From Bradyrhizobium sp. Ec3.3 (lineage in GTDB: Bacteria; Pseudomonadota; Alphaproteobacteria; Rhizobiales; Xanthobacteraceae): a stretch of DNA of 64,000 bases. This document shows, one piece after another, positions 54,101 through 62,319 of the stretch. A program made the translations under genes and the position numbers. The notes under the pieces were generated by a model. It was not told where the DNA came from. It did not search any database and worked only from the letters and a program-made list of their open reading frames with translations. The DNA lies in the NCBI RefSeq assembly GCF_000472925.1, contig NZ_AXAS01000008.1, positions 102,501 through 166,500 of the forward strand. The letters run 5' to 3'. Numbering within the stretch: the stretch's first letter is position 1; every line of letters begins with the position of its first letter.

Positions 54101-54322
54101 CGCGAGCTGGCGCTCGAGCGGCTGCGCCACCGAGGAGGCCATCGTCTCGGGGCTGCCGCCGGGGAGCGATGCGGAAAGCTGGATGGTCGGAAAGTCGACC
54201 TGCGGCAGCGGTGCAACCGGCAGCAGTGGATAAGCCACCAGGCCGACGAACAGGATACCCGCCATCAGCAGCGAGGTGCCGATCGGGTAACGAATGAACA
54301 GAGACGAGAAGCTCTCTTGCAT
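51182..54322 (-). CDS. RND-family efflux pump permease (MdtB/MdtC-like)
   Basis: The start MQESFSSLFIRYPIGTSLLM gives 1046 residues, the usual RND length; an upstream ATG at 54472 adds non-homologous residues. Twelve membrane helices are arranged in two repeats. The helix-4 proton-relay Asp pair is in VGFVVDDAIVMLENITRY. TSTSSLGSASITIQFD and YTIYANDQLLEA belong to the periplasmic porter domain, and the second repeat has GIVKKNGIMMVDFAI. It should pump drugs or detergents with proton influx. No membrane-fusion or outer-membrane partner gene is adjacent, so the partner must be elsewhere. The C-terminal tail is charged (KPKPQADAERDEQKD). Confidence 0.93.
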   Translation of the reverse strand: MQESFSSLFIRYPIGTSLLMAGILFVGLVAYPLLPVAPLPQVDFPTIQLSASLPGGSPETMASSVAQPLERQLAQIPGIAQMTSTSSLGSASITIQFDLNRQIDAAANDVQAAINAASGQLPKNLPSPPTYRKVNPADSPIMILSATSDTLPLTTVSDRTDAQLAQQISQISGVAQVFVGGQQKPSVRIQVDPAKLVAKGLSLEDVRGQIAITTTDSPKGNIDGTRRAYTIYANDQLLEAAAWQDVIIAYRNGAPLRVRDIGEAVAGPEDMKTAAWADGKRGVFLVIFKQPGANVIDTVDRIKAQLPRLVAAIPPAIAIKIISDRTTTIRAAVEDVQITLLITIALVVMVIFLFLRSFWATIIPAVTVPLALLGACSLMWVFGYSLDNLSLMALTIAVGFVVDDAIVMLENITRYVEHGERPLAAAYKGAAEIGFTIVSISISLIAVLIPLLLMGGIIGRLFREFAVTLAMAIFVSLVVSLTLTPMMASRFLRADHEARHGRVYQWSERMFERLLGAYERGLDVALKHSFITLCIFFATVALSVYLFILIPKGFFPQQDNGFLTAVSEMPQDISFTEMKRRQEELNAIVQADPAVDSIAMFIGGGGTALNSGRMYITLKPRDERDVNAQQIIARLRPKLAEVEGARLYMQASQDVRLGGRATRTQFEFTLQDANLAELNAWAPRILDAMKTLPQLRDVATDQQTEGTTLQLTINRDTAARYGIQPQLIDDTLYDAFGQRQVTQYFTQTNSYHVILEITPELQGKLDTLDKLYIRSPLTGEQVPLSVFCSWTNVPVRPLAIAHQGQFPAVTISFNLAEDVALGQATDAVSQTVSEMRAPPTLATSFQGTAQAFQQSLGTVPLLILAALVVVYLILGVLYESYIHPLTILSTLPSAGVGAIAILMIFGFDFSLIALIGIILLIGIVKKNGIMMVDFAIAAEREQHLTPEQSIRQAAVLRFRPIMMTTMAALLGGVPLMLGTGTGAEIRQPLGYAMVGGLLVSQALTLFTTPVVYLYLDRFSNLLSRWMAKKPKPQADAERDEQKDAAE

Positions 54323-54714
54323 GCCCTGAAACCATCGACTGGCCAGCGCATCTTCTCCTCGCGAAAAGCGGAGTCGCGCCCGAGAGCCCGAGCGCGAATG
54401 TGCGTTTCCTTCAGCCCATATGTTGATCGCCCCGAGCCATCGGCGGTTCGGGGGCCGGCGTTGTGAGAACAAGATTAGTCCCTTCGCGCCGGCTTGCGAA
54501 TGGAATCCTGCGAGGGATCATGCGACCTTTGTCGAACAGGGGCGACCTGCAGATATGCGCTTTCTGCAGGTCAAGAGAGGTCAGCTTGTCTGCTCTTTCG
54601 AACGTGCGTCACAAGCGGGAGAGGTATGTTCCGGGACGGTCGCCTCCGCCGCCGCGTTGTGCCATATCGAACCGGCGCGACGCCCGTCGTCGTCGCCGAT
54701 TCGAGGAATTTCCG
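54323..54714. other. Intergenic stretch upstream of the RND and DUF3551 genes
   Basis: This 392-bp divergent region contains no convincing gene. In-frame extensions of both neighbours run into it but lose family similarity. It should contain two divergent promoters; none could be placed confidently. GCGGGAGAGGTATGTTCCGG near 54620 resembles a start region without a following coding frame. Confidence 0.4.
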
Positions 54715-54987
54715 ATGCGCAAAGCACTCCTGACCGTCATCGCGATCGCCACTCTGCAGGCAGCGACGCCTGCCAGTGCCCAGCGCTACGACCCGCGCTA
54801 TCCGGTGTGCATGCACGTCTACACGGGAGGCTTCCGCGGCGGCGGCAGCGACTGGTTCGACTGCTCGTTCACGTCGCTGGAGCAGTGCCGCGCCACGGCC
54901 TCGGGCCTTTCCGCGTCCTGCGACCTCAATCCCTACTACGCCTACGACCAGCCGCAGCCGCGCCGGCGCTATAAGCAGGCTTACTAG
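54715..54987 (+). CDS. DUF3551 domain-containing small exported protein
   Basis: This 90-residue protein has a signal peptide (MRKALLTVIAIATLQAATPASA-Q) and a mature part with four cysteines in PVCMHVY, FDCSF, EQCRATASGL and SCDLNPYY. That is the pattern of DUF3551 proteins, which are numerous in Bradyrhizobium. GAGGAATT lies before the ATG. The function is unknown; disulfide-stabilised periplasmic location is likely. Confidence 0.85.
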   Translation: MRKALLTVIAIATLQAATPASAQRYDPRYPVCMHVYTGGFRGGGSDWFDCSFTSLEQCRATASGLSASCDLNPYYAYDQPQPRRRYKQAY

Positions 54988-55034
54988 CGCCATCATCGGC
55001 GCGCCCGAGCGCCGCAATGTGTGCGGCGCAGCGT

Positions 55035-55448
55035 TCACCGCTCGCCCGGCCACCATTCCGAGCGCGGATCGCGCACGGAGATCTTCGTGGTGCGCAGCGC
55101 CACGAGATGGCTACGCTTGTAGGGAAACCCTGACAGTTCCGAGCATTGCCGGCAGCGCATGTAACGTTCGAGCTCGTGGATCGGCGTCGACTTCCGGCGC
55201 CTGATGATGTCGAGCGCCACGGTCTGGTGCGTCTCGCAGCCGAGGCACTTCACCTCGAGATAGCAATATCCGGCGTTCAGCGCGTCACCCAGCGTCGGGG
55301 ATGGCTGCGCCGGCCCCTGAAACGACAGCATCCGCTTGTTCCAGGCCTCGCAGGCGAGGCGGTCGGCCTCTTTCCGTGCCGCCGCCGCCCGCTCCGCCGC
55401 CGCGCGAACGGATGCGCCGTAGATTCGCTCGCGAGATTTGTTGCCCAT
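55035..55448 (-). CDS. Hypothetical zinc-ribbon-like protein
   Basis: A start at MGNKSRERIYGASVRAA (55448) gives 137 residues; an ATG at 55460 is four codons earlier. The first 50 residues are a basic, alanine-rich helix (RAAAERAAAARKEADRLACEAW). Two Cys pairs, VKCLGCETHQT and MRCRQCSELSG, about 35 residues apart form a likely zinc ribbon around a segment typical of nucleic-acid-binding or regulatory proteins. I recognise it only as a conserved hypothetical. Confidence 0.7.
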   Translation of the reverse strand: MGNKSRERIYGASVRAAAERAAAARKEADRLACEAWNKRMLSFQGPAQPSPTLGDALNAGYCYLEVKCLGCETHQTVALDIIRRRKSTPIHELERYMRCRQCSELSGFPYKRSHLVALRTTKISVRDPRSEWWPGER

Positions 55449-55550
55449 GGCGCGAGACAATGCGCGCGCAGGAGAGGCAAGGGCAAGCCGCTAGGGATTG
55501 CGGGTGTGGATGCTGCGGACGCAAGCCGCTGTTGCGCGCGGCTGCCGCCG

Positions 55551-56531
55551 TTACTCCTTCTTCGCCCCCGACAACTGCACCACCTTGCGCCAGCGCGCGG
55601 TCTCCTCCGTCAGCATGCTGCCGAACTCGTCTGCATTGCCGTGCAGCACCATCGCGCCGAGCTCGGCGATGCGGCTCCTGATCTCGCTGTCGGACAGCGC
55701 CGCGTCGATCTCGCGGTTCAAGAGATCGATGATCTCGCGCGGCGTATCCTGCGGCGCGCCGACGCCGTAGAAGGACGACGTCTCGTAATCTGGCAGCGTA
55801 TCCGCGATCGGCGGCACGTCGGGCAGGATGTCGGAGCGTTCGCGCGTCGTGACGCCGAGTGCGCGCAGCTTGCCGGCCCGCACCAGCTCGAAGGACGAGG
55901 TGACGTTGTCGAACATGCCGTGCACCTGGCCGCTCATCACGTCGGTCAATCCGGGCGCGGAGCCGCGATAAGGCACGTGGGTGAACTGCACGCGGGCAAG
56001 CGCCTTGAACAATTCGCCGGACAGATGCAGCGAGGTGCCGATGCCGGAGGAAGCGATCGAGAGCATGCCCGGATTTGCCCGAGCGTAGAGGGTGAAGTCC
56101 GAAACGGTTCGCACCGGCAGATCGTTATTGACGACCAGCACCAGCGGAATACGTGCCACGCCCGCAACCGGTGCGATGGACTTGGCGAAATCATAGGGCA
56201 GTGCCGGATCGAAGGACGCGTTGATCGCGTTCGCGGTCGACGTCAGCAGCAGCGTGTAGCCATCGGGTGCCGAGGCAATCACGGCCTGCGTGCCGATATT
56301 GCTGCCGGCGCCGGGCTTGTTCTCGACCACGAAGGTCTGGCCGAGCCGCTCGGACAGGCGCTGGCAGATCAGCCGCGACAGCACGTCGGTCGCGCCGCCG
56401 GGCGCGTAAGGAACCACCCATTTCACGCTGCGCGAGGGATAGGAGGGATTGCCGAGGGCAAATGCGCGAGGGGCGGCGAGGCTTGCAGCGGCACAGGCGG
56501 CCGCGCTGAGAAAGTTGCGTTTGGTGATCAT
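55551..56531 (-). CDS. Tripartite tricarboxylate transporter (Bug/TctC-family) solute-binding protein
   Basis: The 326-residue protein has an export signal (TKRNFLSAAACAAASLAAPRAFA). The Bug-family mature sequence opens YPSRSVKWVVPYAPGGATDVLSRLICQRLSERLGQTFVVENKPGAGSNIGTQAV and contains FTHVPYRGSAPGLTDVMSGQVHGMFDN. These proteins bind carboxylates or amides in the periplasm. The TctAB permease genes are absent nearby, as is common for orphan Bug proteins of beta- and alphaproteobacteria. Confidence 0.93.
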   Translation of the reverse strand: MITKRNFLSAAACAAASLAAPRAFALGNPSYPSRSVKWVVPYAPGGATDVLSRLICQRLSERLGQTFVVENKPGAGSNIGTQAVIASAPDGYTLLLTSTANAINASFDPALPYDFAKSIAPVAGVARIPLVLVVNNDLPVRTVSDFTLYARANPGMLSIASSGIGTSLHLSGELFKALARVQFTHVPYRGSAPGLTDVMSGQVHGMFDNVTSSFELVRAGKLRALGVTTRERSDILPDVPPIADTLPDYETSSFYGVGAPQDTPREIIDLLNREIDAALSDSEIRSRIAELGAMVLHGNADEFGSMLTEETARWRKVVQLSGAKKE

Positions 56532-56767
56532 TATTATTGCCTCAATGCGAGGAAACTACCGGTGCGAACCACAGCTCGCCCGCACGCCTGAAATCGATAT
56601 CGCAAGAATTGCTCCTCGCCGCACGCCGTTCCCGCCGGCTTGGTAAAGGATGACTAGAGTTAATCGCGGACTAACCGCGTTTTACCTTGTCTCTTAACAC
56701 CTGGTCAGGGGCTCGCGGTTTATAGCTACCTTGACGGACGAGCGACCAGCCGAAAGACATCAACAAC

Positions 56768-58573
56768 ATGAACACCGGCGTCATCGAGCAGGCGAAACCT
56801 TCGCGCGCGCCCTCGGCCTCAAAGATCTGGCTGAAGGCGATCGAGCTCACCGCGCGCATCGAGACGCTGCCGGGCCGGCTGTTCGCCGATGTCGTCGAGG
56901 ATTGGGCGAGGCGCCAGCCGGATCACGCGGCGCTCGTCACGGACGACGAAACGATCAGTTACGATCAGCTCGCAAAACGCATCAACCGCTATGTGCGCTG
57001 GGCGCGCTCGGTCGGCCTCGCGAAGGGCGACACCGTCGGTATGATCATGCCGAATGGTGTCGACTATGTCGCTGCCTGGCTCGGCATCAGCCGGATCGGC
57101 GCCGTCGTCGCCCTGATCAACACCAGGCTGATCGGGCAATCGCTCGCGCATTGCATCGATGTCGCAAAGCCGTCCCACCTCATCGTCGCGCACGATCTCA
57201 CCGAGGCGCTTGCGGATGCCAGGCCGCACCTGAATTCGGCGGCAAAGATCTGGACCCATGGCGATGCGCGCAGCGAGCGCTCGATCGATGTGGCGCTGGC
57301 CGCGCTCGGCGACGGCCCGCTCTCGCAGGACGAGCACGGCGACGTCACGATCAATGATCGCGCGCTGCTGATCTATACCTCGGGCACCACGGGCCTGCCG
57401 AAGGCCGCCAGCATCAGCCATCGCCGTATCCTCAACTGGGGTTTTTGGTTCGCAGGGTTGACCGGTGCGACGCCGCAGGACCGGCTCTATGACTGCCTGC
57501 CGCTGTTTCATTCCGTCGGCGGTATCGTCGCGCCCTGCAGCATGCTTGCCGCCGGCGGCTCGGTGGTGATCGCGGAGAAATTCTCGGCGACGAATTTCTG
57601 GCCCGACATCGTCCGCCACGACTGCACGCTGTTCCAGTATATCGGCGAGCTCTGCCGCTACCTCCTGAAGTCGCCGCCGTCGGAATACGAGAACCGGCAC
57701 CGCCTGCGGCTCGTCTGCGGCAACGGCCTGCGCGGCGACATCTGGGAGGATTTCCAGGCGCGCTTCGCGCTCCCCCGTATCCTCGAATTCTACGCGGCGA
57801 CCGAAGGTAATTTCTCGCTGTTCAACGTCGAGGGCAGGCCGGGTGCGATCGGCCGCATTCCGCCGCTGCTCGCGCATCGTTTCCCGGCGGCGATCGTCAA
57901 GCTCGATCCTGATGCCGGCGTACCCTTGCGCAATGCCGACGGCCTCTGTGTCGCCTGCGCACGCGGCGAGGCGGGCGAAGCCATCGGCCGCATCGGCTCC
58001 GCCGATGAAGGCGGAGGCCGTTTCGAGGGCTATACCGACGCCGGCGAGACAGAGAAGAAGATCTTGCGAAATGTCTTCGCTCACGGCGATGCCTGGTTCC
58101 GCACCGGCGACCTGATGCAGCTCGACGACAAGGGCTTCTTTCATTTCGTCGACCGCATCGGCGACACGTTCCGCTGGAAGGGCGAAAACGTCGCGACGTC
58201 AGAGGTCAACGACGCCGTGCGTGATTGCACCGGCGTGGTCGACGCAACGACCTACGGCGTCAGCATACCCGGCACTGACGGCCGTGCCGGCATGAGCGCG
58301 ATTGTGGTCAACGAGGGCTTTGATCTCGCCACACTCGCGGGCCATCTCGCCGCGCGTCTGCCTCCTTATGCCCGTCCCGTCTTCATCCGCATCTCGCACG
58401 AGCTCGATGCGACCGAGACCTTCAAGCAGAAAAAGAACCAGCTCGCGCGCGAAGGATTTGATCCCGGCGCGATCACCGATCCGCTGTACGTGATGGAACC
58501 GAAGTTGGGGGCCTACATTGCGCTGGATCAGCAGGTTCATGCGCAGATCGTCGACGGATCGATCAGGCTCTAA
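56768..58573 (+). CDS. Long/very-long-chain acyl-CoA synthetase, FATP-like
   Basis: The 601-residue ANL-family enzyme begins MNTGVIEQAKPSRAPSASKI. A3 is LIYTSGTTGLPKAASISHRR (202-219), followed by RLRLVCGNGLRGDIWEDFQARF and EFYAATEGNFSLFNV, both typical of the FATP/very-long-chain branch. Later come WFRTGDLMQLDDKGFFHFVDRIGDTFRWKGENVAT and the catalytic Lys in ETFKQKKNQL. It activates long fatty acids, possibly coupled to uptake. It lies upstream of an ACP/ligase/ketoreductase operon, from which a repeat separates it. Confidence 0.92.
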   Translation: MNTGVIEQAKPSRAPSASKIWLKAIELTARIETLPGRLFADVVEDWARRQPDHAALVTDDETISYDQLAKRINRYVRWARSVGLAKGDTVGMIMPNGVDYVAAWLGISRIGAVVALINTRLIGQSLAHCIDVAKPSHLIVAHDLTEALADARPHLNSAAKIWTHGDARSERSIDVALAALGDGPLSQDEHGDVTINDRALLIYTSGTTGLPKAASISHRRILNWGFWFAGLTGATPQDRLYDCLPLFHSVGGIVAPCSMLAAGGSVVIAEKFSATNFWPDIVRHDCTLFQYIGELCRYLLKSPPSEYENRHRLRLVCGNGLRGDIWEDFQARFALPRILEFYAATEGNFSLFNVEGRPGAIGRIPPLLAHRFPAAIVKLDPDAGVPLRNADGLCVACARGEAGEAIGRIGSADEGGGRFEGYTDAGETEKKILRNVFAHGDAWFRTGDLMQLDDKGFFHFVDRIGDTFRWKGENVATSEVNDAVRDCTGVVDATTYGVSIPGTDGRAGMSAIVVNEGFDLATLAGHLAARLPPYARPVFIRISHELDATETFKQKKNQLAREGFDPGAITDPLYVMEPKLGAYIALDQQVHAQIVDGSIRL

Positions 58574-58609
58574 CGTATGAATGAATATGCCTCCACGCTA
58601 ATAGTGCGC

Positions 58610-58780
58610 TCCCTCCCCCCTTGCGGCCCCTTGCGGGGGGAGGGTCAGGGAGAACGGTAGCCCCAGGGAGGATGCCAGACGCCTGCGGATCGCCGGCAAT
58701 AGAGCGCTCGCGCGCCTACACCGAGGGAGCGTGCCGTGTGGCACCTCCCTCCCTGCCGCTCCACCGCAAGGGGGGAGGGA
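58610..58780. repeat. Intergenic palindromic repeat, family A (copy 6)
   Basis: CCCTCCCCCCTTGCGGCCCC at the left and CCACCGCAAGGGGGGAGGGA at the right are the outer arms. CTCCCTGGGGC-type inner arms surround CGCCTGCGGATCGCC. It fills much of the 413-bp gap between the FATP-like gene and the ACP gene. The rest of the gap (58781-58986) has TTGACA at 58815 with no good -10 partner. Confidence 0.75.
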
Positions 58781-58986
58781 ATGAGAGAAGGTGCTCACCT
58801 CATGTCGGTCACTGCAAAATTGACAGCGGACTTCGACGCTGGAATCTGCAAAAACAGAGATAGGTCCAATTTTATCTGAATTGTCCAAGAAGCCATTTAC
58901 TTCTGTCCGGTAAACCACGGAGCAACGGGAGGCGGGCACTCCGCCGAAGACGACCAAACGACAACAAACACGAAGCGAGCGCAGCC

Positions 58987-59232
58987 ATGTCGGTAAGGTT
59001 AAAGGTCACTGAAGCGATCAAGCAGATTGCCAGGGAGCAGCACGTCACGCTGCCGGAGCTGACGGACGACCTGTCGCTGCATGAGACGGGTTTCGACTCG
59101 CTCGCCTTCGCAATCCTGGTCGCGCGCCTCGAGGACGAGATCGGCGTCGATCCCTTCACGATTTCCGAGGACGCTGCCTTCCCCGCGACCGTCGGCGATT
59201 TCGTGCGGGCCTACGAAAATGTCCCCGCGTGA
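58987..59232 (+). CDS. Acyl carrier protein
   Basis: This 81-residue acidic helical protein carries the phosphopantetheine attachment site in HETGFDSLAFAIL, with S38. Helix 3 and the tail are EDEIGVDPFTISEDAAFPATVGDFVRAYENV. The sequence differs from housekeeping AcpP and looks like a dedicated carrier. Its end overlaps the start of the AMP-ligase gene by 14 bases, so the two are translationally coupled. It probably receives an acyl group from that ligase. Confidence 0.92.
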   Translation: MSVRLKVTEAIKQIAREQHVTLPELTDDLSLHETGFDSLAFAILVARLEDEIGVDPFTISEDAAFPATVGDFVRAYENVPA

Positions 59233-60604
59233 GATCCTTGCACTCCGCGACTATCTCGGCGCGGAGCTGAAGGGACGGACGCTGTCGGATGCGCATCATC
59301 TGGCGTCGCTGACCGACGTGCTGTCGCAGACGGTCCTGGGCGGTCGTCTCGGCGAGTTGTCCGGCCGGTCGGTGCTGCTGAAACTGTCGGACCAGCTCAA
59401 ATCCGGCCTTGCCATGATCGAGATCGACGGCATCGCCCGTCGCATGCTCTTGTGCCCGCCGGATCTCAATCCCGCGTATCTCGATGCGCTGATTGCGGAC
59501 GCGGAGATCGACGCTGTCGTGACCGACGAGCCGGAATTCTGGAAAGACAGCGCGATCCCGCTCGTCGTGATCGCGCAACTGCAGCTCACGCCGGCCGCGC
59601 CTGCGAAGACCGAGTGCGCAACCGAATGGCTGATGCTGACCTCGGGCACCTCTGGCGTGCCGAAGATCGCAGCGCATACGCTGGAAGCGCTGACCGGCGC
59701 GATCCGGGCCGAGGCGCCTGCGCGCGGTCCCGCGCCGGTCTGGGCTACTTTCTACGACATCCGCCGCTATGGCGGCCTCCAGATTTTCCTGCGCGGGATC
59801 CTTTCCGGCGGCTCGATGGTGCTGTCGGACGCACATGAGGTCCTCGCGGACCATGTCGCGCGGCTGAACGCGCGCGGTGTCTCGCACATTTCCGGCACGC
59901 CCTCGCGTTGGCGCAAGCTCCTGATGAGCGGTTCGGTCGCGCAATTTGCGCCGCGCTATGTCCGCCTCTCCGGCGAGATCGCCGACCAGGCCGTGCTCGA
60001 CGGCCTGAAGGCGGCATTCCCCGGCTCCTCGATCGGCCATGCCTATGCCTCGACGGAGGCCGGCGTCGGCTTTGCCGTCAATGACGGGCTCGAAGGTTTC
60101 CCCGCCGATTATATCGGCGTGAACCCAAACGGCGTCGAGATGAAGATCGTCGACGGCTCGCTGCGCATCAGGTCGAAGCGCACCGCGCACGCCTATATCG
60201 GCCGCAATGCCGGCAAGCTCGCCGAGGATGACGGCTTCGTCGACACCGGTGACATGATCGAGCTGCGCGGTGACCGCTATCATTTCGTCGGCCGCCGCGG
60301 CGGCATCATCAATATCGGCGGGCTGAAGGTTCATCCCGAGGAGATCGAGGCGGTCATCAACCGTCATCCGGACGTGCGGATGTCGCGCGCGAAATCGCGG
60401 AAGAGCCCGATCACCGGCGGCATCGTCGTGGCCGACGTGATCCTTGCCGACGGCACCGATCCGGCGCGGGCGAAGGAAATCCGCGAGCAGATCCTGGACC
60501 AGTGCCGGGCGCAGCTTGCCTCACACAAGGTGCCGGCGGTGATCCGCATCGTCGAGACGCTCGACGTCACTCCGGCCGGAAAGCTGGCGCGCACCGATGC
60601 ATAA
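59219..60604 (+). CDS. AMP-dependent acyl ligase paired with the ACP
   Basis: The ATG at 59219 lies inside the end of the ACP gene and gives 461 residues, shorter than typical acyl-CoA synthetases. A3 is WLMLTSGTSGVPKIAAHT (137-153). AYASTEAG is the A5-like motif, and DDGFVDTGDMIELRGDRYHFVGRRGGIINIGGLKVHPEEIE covers A7-A8. The Lys-containing end is VTPAGKLARTDA. The N-terminal domain is reduced compared with FadD. It probably activates an acid and loads it onto the ACP. The ketoreductase gene starts before its stop codon. Confidence 0.88.
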   Translation: MSPREILALRDYLGAELKGRTLSDAHHLASLTDVLSQTVLGGRLGELSGRSVLLKLSDQLKSGLAMIEIDGIARRMLLCPPDLNPAYLDALIADAEIDAVVTDEPEFWKDSAIPLVVIAQLQLTPAAPAKTECATEWLMLTSGTSGVPKIAAHTLEALTGAIRAEAPARGPAPVWATFYDIRRYGGLQIFLRGILSGGSMVLSDAHEVLADHVARLNARGVSHISGTPSRWRKLLMSGSVAQFAPRYVRLSGEIADQAVLDGLKAAFPGSSIGHAYASTEAGVGFAVNDGLEGFPADYIGVNPNGVEMKIVDGSLRIRSKRTAHAYIGRNAGKLAEDDGFVDTGDMIELRGDRYHFVGRRGGIINIGGLKVHPEEIEAVINRHPDVRMSRAKSRKSPITGGIVVADVILADGTDPARAKEIREQILDQCRAQLASHKVPAVIRIVETLDVTPAGKLARTDA

Positions 60605-61319
60605 CGTCCTCATCACCGGCGGCAGCCGTGGCATTGGCCTTGCGATCGCGACGCGGCTCGTGGGCGCCGGTTACAACGTGATCGCGGTGGCGCGGCGCGA
60701 GACCGAGGAACTCGCGGCCGCGGTGCGCACGTCGGAGAAGCGTCTGCATTTCCGTGCCTGCGACCTCGCGGTGATCGACGCGATCCCGGCTTTCGCAAAG
60801 CTGGTGCGCGACGAGTTCGGTACGATCTATGGCCTCGTCAACAATGCCGGCCTCGGCACCGAGGGGCTACTCGCGACCATGCACAATTCCGAGATCGAGG
60901 CACTGGTGCAGCTCAACGTGCTGTCGCCGATCATCCTCACCAAATATATCGCGCGGCACATGATGGCGGATGGCGCAGGCCGCATCATCAACATCTCCTC
61001 GATCATCGCCTCCACGGGCTATAACGGCCTGTCGGTCTATGGCGCGACAAAGGCGGCGGCGACCGGTTTCACGAAATCGCTGGCGCGCGAGGTCGGCAAG
61101 CTCGGCATCACCGTGAATGCGATCGCGCCCGGCTTCATCGACACCGAGCTGACGCATAATCTCTCCGACGAAGGCCGCAAGCGCATCGCCGGGCGCAGCG
61201 CGCTGCGCCGCTTGCCGGAGACTGACGACGTCGCGCGGATGGTCGAGTATCTGCTCGGCGAGGGCGGACGCAACGTCACGGGAACGGTGTTCACGATCGA
61301 TGCTGGAAATACCGCTTAG
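60597..61319 (+). CDS. 3-oxoacyl-ACP reductase-like SDR (FabG-like)
   Basis: The start overlaps the ligase stop (ATGCATAA) and gives 240 residues. All SDR motifs are present: TGGSRGIGLAIA, VNNAGLG, NISSIIASTG with the catalytic Ser, and YGATK with the Tyr/Lys pair. The tail is VTGTVFTIDAGNTA. With the ACP and ligase it forms a three-gene operon that could load, and reduce, a beta-keto acyl chain. No ketosynthase or dehydratase gene is present. Confidence 0.91.
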   Translation: MHNVLITGGSRGIGLAIATRLVGAGYNVIAVARRETEELAAAVRTSEKRLHFRACDLAVIDAIPAFAKLVRDEFGTIYGLVNNAGLGTEGLLATMHNSEIEALVQLNVLSPIILTKYIARHMMADGAGRIINISSIIASTGYNGLSVYGATKAAATGFTKSLAREVGKLGITVNAIAPGFIDTELTHNLSDEGRKRIAGRSALRRLPETDDVARMVEYLLGEGGRNVTGTVFTIDAGNTA

Positions 61320-61366
61320 AGCATGATCCGGAAAAGTGTGCAGCGGTTTTCCGAAAGATCATGCTC
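61319..61366. repeat. Inverted repeat, family F (GAGCATGATC type)
   Basis: GAGCATGATC and GATCATGCTC form the ends, with inner GGAAAA and TTTTCC arms around GTGTGCAGCGG. This element is familiar from rhizobial intergenic regions. Its first base overlaps the stop codon of the ketoreductase, so it may also terminate the operon. Confidence 0.8.
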
Positions 61367-61503
61367 AAACTAGAATAGGGAACTTTCAGCGCCACAATTG
61401 AGTTGATCGGGCTCAATTTCATTTCCGCGCATTTGGTTCTAAGATGCCCCGCAATCGGTTGTGTTACGTCAATCGATCTGCCCTAATCGACAGGGAGCAG
61501 TGC

Positions 61504-61698
61504 ATGACCGCATCGAACCTTCCGCGGGTGTCAGCGCAGTCATCTCAAGCAAGAGAGAGCGTCAGTAACTGCAAGCCGATGTCGCATCAGAATTCCGGCG
61601 ATCACGGCTACGAAATGTATCCGCAGCAATTTGTCCGGCTTGTCGGCTGCCATGATGTGCACGCGCCCTCGGCGGCGGAGAAGGAGAAGCTGCACTAG
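61504..61698 (+). CDS. Small hypothetical protein
   Basis: AGGGAG lies six bases before the ATG at 61504 and the frame has 64 codons (MTASNLPRVSAQSSQARESV onward, ending AEKEKLH). It is polar, has no membrane segment or signal, and contains two Cys. I recognise no family. The good ribosome-binding sequence is the main support. Confidence 0.45.
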   Translation: MTASNLPRVSAQSSQARESVSNCKPMSHQNSGDHGYEMYPQQFVRLVGCHDVHAPSAAEKEKLH

Positions 61699-61716
61699 CG
61701 CTTTTGTGCGCTCGTC

Positions 61717-62094
61717 TCAGCCCTTGCGCTTCGGCAGATCGATCCGTTCATTTGAAAATTCCGGCGGGCCTTCGGTGAGGCGGCGAATGCGCCGTTCGCG
61801 CTCCTCTGCCGGCAATGCGGGGTCGAGCAATTGATCGAGCTGCCTCGCCGCGCGCTCCTCGATCTCGATGTGATCGCGCGTGATCGTGCCGTGGACGATG
61901 GGGACCGCGCCCGCAGCCTTCAGGCCGAGCATAACCAGCTGGCAGATCGCATCCGAGCGCGCGATCTGGTGGACCTCGGCCCAGGCATCGACTGCGGCGG
62001 TCAGGTCTTCCGACATTCGCACCGCGCTGACGGCATCGAGCCCCGTACGCCTGCGCACGGGAGCTGCGGAATCCTTCTTGCCGGTATCAGCCAC
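61717..62094 (-). CDS. Ribbon-helix-helix-like hypothetical protein
   Basis: This 125-residue protein has a basic N-terminus and then SAVRMSEDLTAAVDAWAEVHQIARSDAICQLVMLGLKA. That is a strand followed by two helices, as in CopG/Arc-type DNA-binding antitoxins and regulators. The C-terminal half is helical and charged (ERAARQLDQLLDPALPAEERERRIRRL). No toxin gene is adjacent. It may be a DNA-binding regulator, but this is a fold-level inference. Confidence 0.72.
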   Translation of the reverse strand: MADTGKKDSAAPVRRRTGLDAVSAVRMSEDLTAAVDAWAEVHQIARSDAICQLVMLGLKAAGAVPIVHGTITRDHIEIEERAARQLDQLLDPALPAEERERRIRRLTEGPPEFSNERIDLPKRKG

Positions 62095-62319
62095 CCTGAT
62101 CGTCCCGTGAGCAAGCCTTCAGACGTTTTAATTGTAAGCGCTCCCGGCGGCAGCCGGTTTGATGCCGGTCAATGACAGCCTGCGGCATTGCAGCGCGGTC
62201 CCGGCTTGTTGTCCGGCCCCGTTTCAGCCAATGATCGCCAGGGCTCGTCATCGGCGAACCCGGATCAATTCTGCAACGTATCTCCTCTTCGAAGCTCACC
62301 AGCCATCCGGCCTCAGGCG

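Noticed and set aside
61717..62094. Toxin-antitoxin pair with the small gene at 61504
   Set aside because: The ribbon-helix-helix-like protein resembles an antitoxin, but the small neighbour is convergent, polar and has no toxin motif.
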